Source of the DNA: Corythucha ciliata
Lineage: Eukaryota > Arthropoda > Insecta > Hemiptera > Tingidae
Length of the DNA: 64,000 nt
Direction: 5' to 3'
Assembly: GCA_038030265.1 (NCBI GenBank)
Contig: CM075940.1
Coordinates: 5,952,001 to 6,016,000 of the forward strand
The translations under genes were made by a program, and so were the position numbers. Positions 21,922-32,849 of the stretch are shown one piece after another. The notes under the pieces were generated by a model. The model ran no database searches. It saw only the letters and a list, made by a program, of their open reading frames with translations, and was not told the DNA's origin. Numbering within the stretch: position 1 is the stretch's first letter; each line of letters begins with the position of its first letter.

Positions 21922-24664
21922 CCTGCACCACTGTACAGCCTACGGAGGTGATTGAAATCCCCCGTCGTGATTTTGGAGGTTCAGATTCGCATTCGATTAA
22001 TGAAGGTAAAATTATGTTGATTGATAATTATAATTACACCAAATTATTCGTCTGGGGTGTAATTCGACTGATTTTCCGTTATTAATCAATCACTCAGATA
22101 ACGGGCATCAGGAGACGTCGTCTGAAAAATTTGTTTAGCATGACATGGACAGCATAATTATTTCTCATGATAATGGTAGGTTTTTGACAACATTTTCACT
22201 ATTTATATTTTCTACTGCTTTTTACCTTACAGGATTGCTTGATCAAAACCTGACTGACGACGAAACACTTAATAGTTTGTATCAAAACACCTCATTTCTT
22301 GGTGCTAGCGAAACAGCCGATGAAGTTCGTTTAGAGGCACTGTCGAGTCATTCAGACTGCTTTCGCGGACAGATTGAATTTGATGAAAGTAAGCTACAAA
22401 TAGAAGTATTCTGATATTGCTATACATCAATATCCTTTCCTCCAATTTAAATCAAGAAATGAATAATTCGGTGAGCTTGGAGAAGAAAGGGACATCAATT
22501 TGGTTGAATTGAGAGAAGGTAGTGCTTTACATAATTTAGAAAGTTTGGCTACCTAATAATTATTTTTATTTCACGTTATTATTCGAATTTAGTTCCTATG
22601 GACTTCATTGTGCTTGACAGTGTACAAAAGTCGGTGCAGAGAGAAATCAAGAACTCAGGAACCGGAGTAAAAGAAAATCCATCCTTGTCCTCGGAATCTA
22701 AAGGGACAGTTAACACCGAAAATAACTATTCTGTGTCCTACATTAGTTCTCAGCGTCCAACTCTGTTGCGAATCTCCAAGAGGCAAGAATAAATAATGAT
22801 TTCACGAACATAACAAGTTCTCCACACCAAAGTGAAGATGATGACGCTATCACTGATCCGGATTTTCACGTAAACGATGAATGTAGCAGCAGCTCTGAAG
22901 CGTCAGCAATGGGAAACTCTGCAAAAGCGGGTGAAGAGAACGAAGCTCCGAAAGGAAGAAAACGAAAGCGGAATGAGGAGTGCTGGGGAGTCAAGAAGTC
23001 GAAATTATTCAGGAATTCCGGGAAAGCGTATGTGTCTTGCTCAAAATCAAAAAAAGCTATTTCCAGCGAGGGCTTTGCGCCCTCCTTGCACAGAAAAATG
23101 CAGAATTTGCTGCTGCAAAAAATTCAATGAAACGGAAAGACAAGAAATTTTTTCTGCGTACTGGCGCCTGGCCAGCCTTCAGAGGCAACGAGAATTTATT
23201 AACAGTCACACCGAGACTATCAAGCCAAAATACCGATATTCGACAACACAAAATTTAAGGAGCCTCAATTCCGCGTTCTACTTCGGGGTGAAAAATAATC
23301 GTGTAAGGGTGTGTAAATTTTTTTTTCTGCGCTACCCTCGATATTAACGACAGAACAATCAGAACGGCTTTGCATAAAAAAACGGAAACTGGATTCGTCG
23401 CAGAGGACAATAGAAGAAGACACGGAAACCAGCCGACGGTTGATGCAGAAATCAAAGAGAGCGTTCGGGCCTTTATTGCATCCATACCAAGGATTGATTC
23501 GCACTTTCTACGTTCTCAAACAACGCGTGAATACATTGAAGCATGCAAGAGCCTCGCAGACCTCTACCGTGATTATAAAGAAGAAAAAGAAAGGCTAGAA
23601 TTGCCATACGCCTCGACATCAATGTTTAATAGGATCTTCAACGGGGAGTTCAACATTTCGTTTCATATTCCCAGAAAATACCAATGTGATCTTTGCGAGT
23701 CATTCAAGAACGCCGATGAAGAAGGGAAACGTCAACTGGTTAATCGCTACGAACTTCACCAAAAAGAGAAGGAGCTATCTCGTAAGGAAAAGGAAAGTGA
23801 CAAAAATAATTCCGATACATGTTTTGCGGGCAGTTATGCCTGTTCCAAGGGGTCTGGTATCTTCGTTTTACTACAAAAGTAAATTAAACTGCTATAACTT
23901 TACCATCAGTGACTTGAACGCCAAAAACGTTGACTGTTACTTTTGGAATGAAACGGAGGGAAAACGTGGAGCTGTGGAAATAGGGAGCTGCGTGTTGAGC
24001 TACATGAAAACAATGGCGGATAAAGAAAATAACGAGAACTTGGATATAATTTTCTATTCAGACAATTGCTGTGGCCAGCAAAAAAACAAATACTTGGTAG
24101 CAGCATACACCTACGTCGTATCTGATTTGAAAATTCGAAGCGTCTCACACAAATTTTTGATTCACGGACATTCCAAGAATGAGGGTGACAACGTGCACTG
24201 CGTCATTGAGAAGAGGGTCAAGAGGCATCTCAGATGCGCGCCAATTTATGTGCCCGAACAGTATGTAACGCTCATTCATGGCGCAAATCAAGGTACATGA
24301 GTTGACGCACGAAGATTTTTATGATCTGAAGGCCATGCAGGATGAGTGGGGAACCAACTTCAACGTGGACGTAGAGAGGGAAAAAGTAATTTGGAATGAT
24401 ATAAAAATCATACGTGTGGACAAAAACTACCCCGATTCATTCATGTATAAAACGTCATTCGAAGAAGCTGAATTTAAAAGAGTTAACGTTGTGAAAGGTA
24501 AACCCAAAACTCGGCATCAGAGGAAGCCCTTTCAATTAGTGAATGCCTATTCCGCAAAAATTCCATTGCCGGATAGTAAAAAAAAAGATCTAAAAGAACT
24601 TGTCGTTAAGAATGTTATTCCTAAGTTCTACACAAAATTGTTTTGTGATAGTTTAATTGAATAA
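21922..24664 (+). pseudogene. Multi-exon DUF7869-like gene, frame broken
   Basis: The 3' part carries hallmarks of a eukaryotic family I recall as DUF7869: a Cys cluster (CTEKCRICCCKK), FNETERQEIFSAYWRL, VCKFFF, CDLCESF, EKELSRKEKESDK, YNFTISDLN, IIFYSDNCCGQQKNK, FLIHGHSKNEGDN. An acidic/basic N-terminal part (SEDDDAITDPDF, GRKRKR) precedes it. Upstream exons join in frame through consensus sites: donors at 22005, about 22176 and 22390, acceptors TTTTTCAG 21921, CACTCAG about 22098, TTACAG 22233, TTTAG 22593. Lesions: TAG at 22136 and frameshifts near 22750-22790, 23050 (A7), 23320-23335 (T9), 23820 and 24285. Its function is unknown; a transposon-like origin is possible. The start exon is not located. 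Confidence 0.75.
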
Positions 24665-24756
24665 GCTCCAGTCATGATTACAGTTTTTGTGGAACCTCTT
24701 AATTATGTGCTGTGATTTTTACTGTTATTTGCAATAATTTTATACCTCGAATGCGC

Positions 24757-24762
24757 AATAAA
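24757..24762 (+). promoter_or_regulatory. Polyadenylation signal AATAAA
   Basis: It lies 93 bp after the stop codon of the DUF7869-like gene, a normal distance. This supports 24664 as the true 3' end of the coding part. Confidence 0.5.
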
Positions 24763-26601
24763 CAATCCAGTAAATTAAAAGTCCGCAATAAGTTTGTTCC
24801 GAGTACCGAGAAAGAGGTAGTTCTTACTATATTTTCATACTTCATTTTACCAAGGTAAAAGTTACACAACATTTAGTTGGCCTAACCGTACGTCTGTAGT
24901 CAGACATACCAAATAAGTCAGTTACGTCTAACATACTGAAAGGCTGATTGTACAAGCTGACTTTGGTTAAAGGTTTACTAAACATTTGGTTGTTCTCACT
25001 ATCCGGCGTAGCAGTAAATATAATCAGACGTATAGTAGAGTCTACCCAAGTCACTTTACTTTATTTGTATAGTTCCATTTACTTTCTGTTAGGTTGTCAC
25101 TTTTTTAACCTAATTTTCGGGTTGGCTGAACCCTATTTTTGGTTAGTTTAACGAAATATTTTTCTCCGTGTTAGCCCCCCGTTTACCGAACTGAAATTTT
25201 ACTGAACCAAGAGTATTTGAGAGACACCTAAGCGCTAAATTGCTCTCTTAAGAGTCTACGCTCACTTCCCTCGGGCTAATTAGCGGCTAAATAATCTTGC
25301 AGTTTAATTTAAAGGTAAACATATGTTTTTTTTTTGTTTTTTTTTAACAAATCTTACAGCTCACTATATATATTTACGTTTCTTTCGCAAACTTTACCCT
25401 TCAGGAGAAATTTTACAGAGCTTCTCAATTTTAAGATTTTCTTGTAATGCACGCATGAACTATTTGCTAATAGAACGCAATCAAATACAACTTCATTGTT
25501 TACCTTGAAAATTACGTTCCGTGTTTAAACGTGAAAACTTTGGTTTAATGGCATTATCCGCTGGTCGGTCTTAAATAAATCCTACAAAGCGCGTGTCAAA
25601 TCTCTTGAACGGTCAACTTTTCTCTATTGCAACAGAGTTGTGGACGGTTGAGGAAGGGGGCACCCCATGGAGTTTGAATAAATAAACGGGGGAGTTCGCA
25701 GTATCAGAGTCCTAAAAGGTCCATTTCAGAAAAAGTTGGGTGGAAGGGATGGGGGGGGGGGTAAGGGAAACAATGCGTGGGCAAAGTATTATTGGTTTTA
25801 GTTCCGATCACGAAGGATCACTTTTTTTTCTAACTAGTCACGTGATCATGGAGGAAAGAATAGCTGATCGAGAATGGTCGGTGGAGTGAATAAGATAACC
25901 GAGTTCATTGTTTTGAACAGAGTTGTTAGATTAAGCCCCACCTAGCATCGAATACCGAGTAGTAAGAGAGGGAACTTCCTTCAAGATGACTTGATATTTT
26001 ACTTCCTTGTGTTGAAAATGTTGCTCGCCAATAGATAAGCGAAAATAGAATAAACGTTAATTAAATGCATTGGGCTATAAATGTTATTCCTGTTATGTTA
26101 GTGTTCAGTAGCGGTCCCAAGCCTTCCCGTTTTTACTCTCTCACTCTCACTCATTCTCTCTCGCTCCTCCCCTTTTGTGTGAGTTGAACTCGTAATAGAC
26201 GAATTCAAGGCCGGAGTTGGCACATGCGCGTGACAGCTGACCAGTTACGATAAGAGGTGATACCATAAGTGTCGAACCACATTCGTGACGGAACGTTTAA
26301 ACTATCTCGGAAGTCCGCTAATATTTTCCTCATTTTTTTCAGTAATTAATTAACTTGTACATGTCAACCTCTGTAGACTTTGTAGCTTCGTAGTAGAGTG
26401 TTTTTTACTAGGCAAATAGAGTTTCGAATGAATGAGTGGGGCAAATACACGATCAACTTGGGGCCGCCGTCTTCACCAACTTGTTTAACCACGGTCAACA
26501 ACTAATCATGAATTCTTTTAATGAATGAATTCATATTGGTCGCTATTGGAAACAAATGTACCTATATCAATTTTAACCTCGATCAATTTCGCTGGTGAAA
26601 A
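24763..26601. other. Non-coding; G11 run
   Basis: No gene is recognised. A G run lies at 25751-25761. A fragment CAAATACACGATCAACTTGG at about 26440 looks like the broken start of an 80-bp hairpin unit of the next feature. Confidence 0.4.
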
Positions 26602-27032
26602 TGGGCCATACACGATCAACGTGGGTTGTAAACTGTGTTGTTGAACATTGCGTGTTTACAACTAAGTTGACTGTTTGTAGGCAAGTGAATTCGAAATGTC
26701 AACCATCAACTTCCATACAGACAGTTAACTTGGTTGTCAACACGAATGTTATTAACTAAGTTGACAACCAGGTTGATAATGTATGGACCACTTTAGTTTA
26801 CAAATTAGCTCTTTTCGGGCGGCCCTCCAAACCCTAAAAAATTCCAAGTTTTGCAAGTTGTGTAGATTTTAAACCAGTTCAGATCATGTTGCTATATAAA
26901 CTTCCTACAAATTTGTAACTTTAGTAAGTCGCCCGTGTGTTGACAACCCCCCCACAGACAGTCAACTTGGTTGTCAACTCGCAAATTTGTAAACTAAGTT
27001 GACATCCAGATTGATTGTGTACGGGTCCCTTG
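26602..27032. repeat. Three copies of an ~80-bp hairpin unit in mixed orientation
   Basis: Copies lie at about 26602-26690 (plus), 26698-26790 (minus) and 26940-27032 (minus). Each starts like CCATACACGATCAAC, holds the self-complementary pair GTTGTCAACTTAG and GTTGACAACCAAGTTGAC, and ends like TGTCTGTATGG. Each unit folds on itself, and opposite copies can also pair with each other. The layout fits a very short MITE that has inserted beside its own copies. Confidence 0.7.
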
Positions 27033-27529
27033 AAATATGGCGCGAATGAACAAATGTTTGATACTTCGATTTCCTTAGCAACAAACCCGTCAATCGTCCG
27101 TGTGTCTAATCATAGGAGATGGCAGCTCGAGTACCGTTCAGAAGTGTTGAAGTCATATTTATTTTACAATATTTGACAATGCAATAATAACATTACAATA
27201 TTTGACCGCTCCTGTCATCATTATTCCGGATAAAAATTGAAAAAACTGAGAAATCAGCACTGTAAACAATGCACTAAACGACTGAAATGGTTCGACAAAG
27301 ATAATACGATAACGGCCGACCTCGGAAACGCTCGGAAAACTTCGGGTATCACCGACCTGTGCTCACTGTCTGTTCATAAGTTTTCTCTATTAAAGTACAG
27401 TTTGTTTTGTGAAGTAATCTCAAGTTAATAGTTCCTGGCATTTCTTCCCAACGGCCGGAGACTACAAACACAACAATTCCCTTGATTTGTATAATTATTA
27501 TGATAAACGTTCGTGTAACCCAACATCAA
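27033..27529. other. Non-coding, nothing recognised
   Basis: No gene, RNA or clear repeat is seen. Confidence 0.4.
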
Positions 27530-27960
27530 GCTGGCACGGAAATGACCAATTTTCTCCAGAAACTGACAGTAGGGTCTGAAAACTGTCAAATTGTTCATCG
27601 AGTCTGAACTTTTGGGCTTAAAAACTGTCAGTTTTATCACTAAAACAGAACAGTTAAAAAACCGATAATTTAACCTCAAGAACAGACTATTCCACACCAC
27701 TGTTTCAAAGTTTTCTACTTTGGAAATTTTTCCCCCACGAACTGTCTACGATGGTTTAAAGTGATAATCCAACCCACGAACTTCGCGAAAATGGCCATTG
27801 GCGAGAATGACCATATTATTGGCTCGCGAAAGGTCAGTTTTGCCATTTTGGCGCGCGAATGGTCGGTTTCAGTCATTTTCTGTGCGGGAATCATGTCTTG
27901 TTGCTGTTGAGGGCTGCATGAATCGTCAGTTAGTCATTTTTACGGCGTGTCATTTCTAGA
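27530..27960. repeat. Degenerate ~30-bp array, 'GCGCGAATNGTCAGTTTGGCC' type
   Basis: Units follow the pattern GCGCGAATGGTC, then GGTTTCAGTCATTTT, then a short joint, spaced about 30 bp. The best units are at 27780-27960. The earlier part (27540-27700) is more decayed. Related arrays lie at 28.44, 42.86, 48.18 and 62.64 kb. Confidence 0.6.
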
Positions 27961-28439
27961 GCGATAACGAGGAAATAACATAGAAAATAAAAATCACTGG
28001 AAGCATTTTTTTTTTCGAAAGAAAATGGCTAAATACTACAAAAAATTGAATACTAGTGCGTAAATGAATGATTTCAATTTATAGTGAAATAATAAAACTT
28101 GTCATTTTTTTTTGTTACCTTAAACAGTCGGTCCGAGACTCGTGACGTAGTTAAGGCGTTGTAACCCCGCCCAACCCTCTGCATCATGGCTGTTATCATG
28201 TCTTTCCCCTTCTTGTCACTCCCGTTTATCCTAAGTCCCATTTTTTGATTTGTGGGAAGCTATTGTGAAGGTTATGTGAATGCTGTTATTACGTCATCAG
28301 TCTATCTAGCCTATTTCAAATGGGTCCTGCAACCCAATAGTTTTAAAAATTAATAAATAAATAATAAGTATATAAGGTATAGAGCCTGATTTTCTTTGAA
28401 CGGATCGTGTTTTCATGAGTTTTGGTAACCAAGCTATCA
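27961..28439. other. Non-coding gap between two arrays
   Basis: The flanking arrays are the same repeat type, so this ~480-bp stretch may be an insertion into one original array. No terminal repeats are seen at its edges. Confidence 0.3.
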
Positions 28440-28650
28440 CGACGGCATGACTTTGGAAAATGTGTTACTTCCTCATTGCCAGTTTGGCTATATTTAGGGT
28501 GCAAATAGTCAGCTCAGCCATTTTCAAGGCACACGACGTCATTTTTGCCATTTCGAGGCGTGAGTTTAGCAGTTTTTAAGGAAAGACTAGCTTTTTTTTT
28601 TTTTTAGCAATTTTTAGGTCTCGAATGACTGTCAAGGCATTTTTAGTTGA
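28440..28650. repeat. Degenerate ~30-bp array, 'GCGCGAATNGTCAGTTTGGCC' type
   Basis: Units such as GCAAATAGTCAGCTCAGCC and ATTTTCAAGGCACACGACG repeat at about 30 bp, with a T12 run inside. Confidence 0.5.
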
Positions 28651-28688
28651 GTGAAATTTTCTCAAGCTCATCCCTTGAATAAATCCTG

Positions 28689-28702
28689 GATCCGCGCCTG
28701 GT
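28689..28702 (-). repeat. Solo hAT-like terminal repeat
   Basis: The reverse complement reads CCAGGCGCGGATCCAGG. It closely matches the start of the elements at 48815 (CAGGCGCGAATC) and 37370 (CAGGCGGGGATCCAG). It would be the right-hand border of an element lying to the left, which overlaps the ~30-bp array there. No matching second end was found. Confidence 0.4.
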
Positions 28703-28908
28703 TCAGGAACCCAGTGCAAGTTTTTGAGTGCGAAAGAAGCCTCCTGATCATTTTGCAAGTGACCTCGGCTCTGCATTGGGTGGAGGGGGGCATCTCCTTC
28801 ACCATGTCATTACTGGGACTCATCCCTGAAAATAAAGCTGTCGCTGACAAGGTACGGTATGACGTAAGGAGTCGTTCTTGCTTTCTTAGGGTGGTTTTAC
28901 TCACGATC

Positions 28909-28942
28909 ACTCTCTCTCTGTCTGTCTCTCTCTCTCGGTCTC
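28909..28942 (+). repeat. (CT)n-rich microsatellite
   Basis: CTCTCTCTGTCTGTCTCTCT runs on for about 34 bp with a few substitutions. Confidence 0.85.
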
Positions 28943-28959
28943 CATTGAGAAACTCCGGC

Positions 28960-29290
28960 GAAGTTTCGTTTTTGAAGCAAACCCTCAAAATTGGTTCTGA
29001 TAGTTCCAGACCCGCAAGACTTGGGTTGCCAAAGAACAAAATGCACGAATTTGCTTTTTATTAGAGAACCATCCCAGCAAAATTTAGTATTTAAATCAGC
29101 CAACCCCGTGAAATTAATTATTTGAATGAGCCAACCCCGTGAAATTTCGCTTCATTAACGGGTCAACGCCGTGAAATTTCGTTCGTGATGCAGCGAGACC
29201 CACGAAATTGATTTTTTGGGTGATTCATCACCAAGAAATTGGGTTTTAATGAGTCAGCCCTGCGAAAATTCATTTTTAAAGAAGACGCAC
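28960..29290. repeat. Degenerate ~30-bp array, 'AACCCCGTGAAATTTCG' type
   Basis: GCCAACCCCGTGAAATTAAT, GCCAACCCCGTGAAATTTCG and GTCAACGCCGTGAAATTTCG are successive units at about 29098-29180, with weaker copies on both sides. This is the reverse-strand form of the repeat seen at 11.1, 37.2, 39.0 and 56.4 kb. Confidence 0.65.
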
Positions 29291-32200
29291 CCGCCACATT
29301 GGTTTTTCGTGTGGTTTTACAGAAGGAGGATTATTGGGGGTCTCTCGTGTCCCAGTCGCGGATGACAGCTGACTGGAATTATATGGACACAGAGAGAATA
29401 ATCATACGTGCAAAATTTTTTAAAATTGGAAATAATGTAAAATAATATAAGCTTCTAATTAAAAATTCTTAACATTTTCCTCTCTTAATGCTTAATATTT
29501 GTTCTAAATGCAACTAAAATATTTATAATGCCTACCCCTGCAGAGGACAACTTCTTTACAGCATTTAGCTTTCCGCTCACCCCTCTCTTTCTTTTTCTTC
29601 ACAGAACAGAAATTAATTCTGTTCTTGATTATCTTTCATCCTTCCACGTTTATAGAGGTAGAGCTCTCTCCCAAGGAAAGCTTCCTTGAATTTGCCCCTT
29701 TATCCGACTGATCTTCCTTTTAACGAAGAAAAGTGTGTAAAGGTGATGGCATAGGGGGGTTGTGGCTGAAAGAGGGGTGGCAAACCAACAGAGGCTGACG
29801 TCAATTTCACCCTCTTTTTTGGCTGACTATAGGTGTCAGAAGGAGGAAATCTTAGATTATTATGCAAAGTTTTAAGTATTTTGAAGATTACCAAACGCGC
29901 AGGTTGTTAATATCCTTTTTTAACATGACGCGAAAAAGGCCGAAAACAATTCAGACCAGTTGAAAAGGAAAGGAAGTGACAACAAGAAAATAAAAGGCCA
30001 GTTACGCGTGTAAAAGGACTCGGCTGCCGTGAAAAATCATTATTCAATATTCAAAGGCGAAATTTCGTAGTATAATATCGCTTGAAAGAGCAATTTATGT
30101 TAGGGTCGTATAAAACTCCAGAAACCTGCAATCATTTGATTATTCTGACCTTTTAAAAAAATTGAGAGATGAAGTTGTGTGTATAACACGAAAAAGAAGC
30201 GTGGTATGAGGTAGCAAAGAGGACTGCGTTAAAATTATCTTGCGAGGAGGGTAAAATCAGCATGATTTGCATGGAAGAAACGTTTCTTTCAAGATCGAAA
30301 GACAACAGACTTTTTCTTTCTGTTCTCATTTTAAAACAAATAAGCCGGCGGGATCTATTCAGCGGAGAAAGAAATATTCCCTACAGCCGTGAACGGAAAA
30401 AACCACGCCCATTAATTCAAAGCTTTATAGCTTCCCTTTGTTTCTTAAAACACGTTTATCTTTTCATCTAGAAGAAAACTAAAACAAAAGAAGTAAATAA
30501 CGTCGATAATGTACAACGAACAGTCAGTGCTTCAGCCTCTAACTGTGTTTATTATTAATATGCTACTTGTTCACCACCTGGCGTCCTCGTTATAAACCAA
30601 TCTGATGATGGTGTTGCTATGAAGATTAAATGGTTCACGTGGTCGACTGCGATCCATTTCATTACTGTTCGTATTGGAGGCCTTTTTAATTAACGAAACC
30701 TTCTCCCGATGCGTAATGCAAATCAAAATAGAGCCAGAACGCTTCCCCTTTAAGAGTTCTAATTTTGTTAAGAGGGTAACTACAGTCCATTAGATTCTTT
30801 GAAGCTTTCCGTAATCAAATTCCATTAATTTAGTACAGAGGAGGCTTTTAAAGGAAACTTAAGAAGGGAAAAGAAAAAAAAGGTAAATAGTTGCAAGCGA
30901 TACCGAGATGAATACGTAGCAAAGGCCCTTGGGCTTTCAGTAAACCGGTGCCGGTCGTCTTTACTTTATTGTGAGGGTGCGCTTCCCCTAAAAATCCCAC
31001 ACTTCACCGTTAAGATGACCGATTGTGTTTCAATTTGTTTTATAATAAAGATAGAGACACTGAACAGGGGATCCTGATGTCCACTGTTGCTTCCCTTGAG
31101 GGCTGATATCCGTAATAGGGCGAGGGGACTACATTAAACCCGGAGGATCGAACAATAAGTCTATTAGACGCGGCTCAAGCATGAAATTCGTCTCTATGGA
31201 TCCTACGGGTTTGTGGGGGGGGGGGGGGTGATGATGTGATGCGGTGGGGGTAAGTGAGGGGGGGCTGATGATCTATGTGTAGAAAAAGAGAATAATAAAT
31301 AGCGAATGCTTTAAGTTTGATTCGGTCTATTGGTGCGGAAACGGAGACACTTTGCTATTAATTCAGCGTATTTCGCCCACAATGTTTTAAAAATACATTA
31401 GAAAATCGTTCATTCTACGAGTTTCACCGTACGTTGTAAGAGTTGTACTTTTAATCTCTTGTATAGGGCTAAATAATTGCGAAAGATGTTCATGCTTGAG
31501 AAAATAAGCTGCTTACCCCCTCACCCCTCATCCCACAGCTGCCATAAATAATAAAAGTACTCGACCAAGCGCTGAGGTGCACACTTTCGTTTTGGTGAAA
31601 AATACACATTAAAACCGTGTTCATTTGGATTATTAACAAACTCCACAGAAGTCAGTGTTTGTTAAGGGTTGAAGCAACTGAATTTTACTAAGATTTGATC
31701 CCTCTTCTTCAGTGCTGAGTAATTTAAAAGACTGCCCCCCCCCACCTTCAATCCCATAAACAACTTTAATCCTGATTACTTGAGCCTTTGCGGTCAGATC
31801 CGGGTCCTCTCTAAGTGAGCGTCCCAAGTTGTTGACATAACAAAATTACTCTTGAGAGCTTTCTAGAAACAAATCCTTGAGCATTGAAAAGTTGAAATCA
31901 AGTGATATATTGACTGCGGCAACAACATTTTCGACGTGGGTTGGAGTGAAGTGGCGGAGGGGGGTCCTATTTGGTTTTGTGGTTTTCCCAGCACGCCACA
32001 TCTCACGCAGTGAGATTTGGAGTAATTGTTTTGAGGATTATAGGAGTATAATCTCTTCGACACCGGCCCTTAGAGACTATAGGAAGTTATCTCCACTCAG
32101 CATTGCCAGTAAGCTCAAGCATTAAGCTTTGGATACACGTGGAGTCAAATCTCACTACGCCCTTTTCAAGATCAATTCATCAATTCTGCTTTAAATTAAT

Positions 32201-32849
32201 TAGTCCCATTTACACGAGCAATTTTTCAAGGCAATTATTGCATGAAAACGACTTGTTGTAATAGTCAAAATTTTGCCTTATCAGCAATAATTTTTCCTTT
32301 CAGTGCGTTTTTTCCCCTCACGAGAAGGCCCTCTTGTTCTTGAAGAAATAGTTGCATCGAATTGTCCAACATTGCTTTAAAAAGCCGCTAACTCTTCATT
32401 TTTTGCCTTTGCCCTGAGTGAGAGCCTGTGAAATTAGCGAAACAAGTTATGAGCTTGGGTTCATGGTCAAGTAATTAAGAAATGTCTACTTTCGAAGTCA
32501 AATTGACAAGAAATATCTAGCTGAACATTCAGAATGGCGCACGAAGTCCAGTTTTGTGTTCTATATTGGCCGCAAAATACTTGGTTTCACACTTTCACTA
32601 TTAAAGAGAAACTTTCTTCGCTCTTTGGGCCTTCCTTCTCCTTTAAATGGACGCGACGTGTCCACTAATCGCAGGCAAATGAGCACGGAATATCTGAATT
32701 AGCGGTTAAATAGGCGCGAAATGTACGCAGTTTCAAGGCCTCATATGAGCGCAGGCTTGAGTTGTGACGCGCTCAAATGGGCGAGAAGTGTCCAGATTCA
32801 CGCAGTTTAATATGAGAAAAATGTCCGGAGACTTAAAAACCGTGGTTCC
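29291..32849. other. Non-coding; G14 run
   Basis: A G run of 14 lies at 31215-31228. Short frames at 30262-30471 and 31877-32125 have no recognised motif. No transposon ends are seen. Confidence 0.4.

Noticed and set aside
26440..26470. Fourth hairpin unit of the 26.6-kb family
   Set aside because: Only the first ~20 bp match and the rest is unrelated. It is noted as a fragment only.
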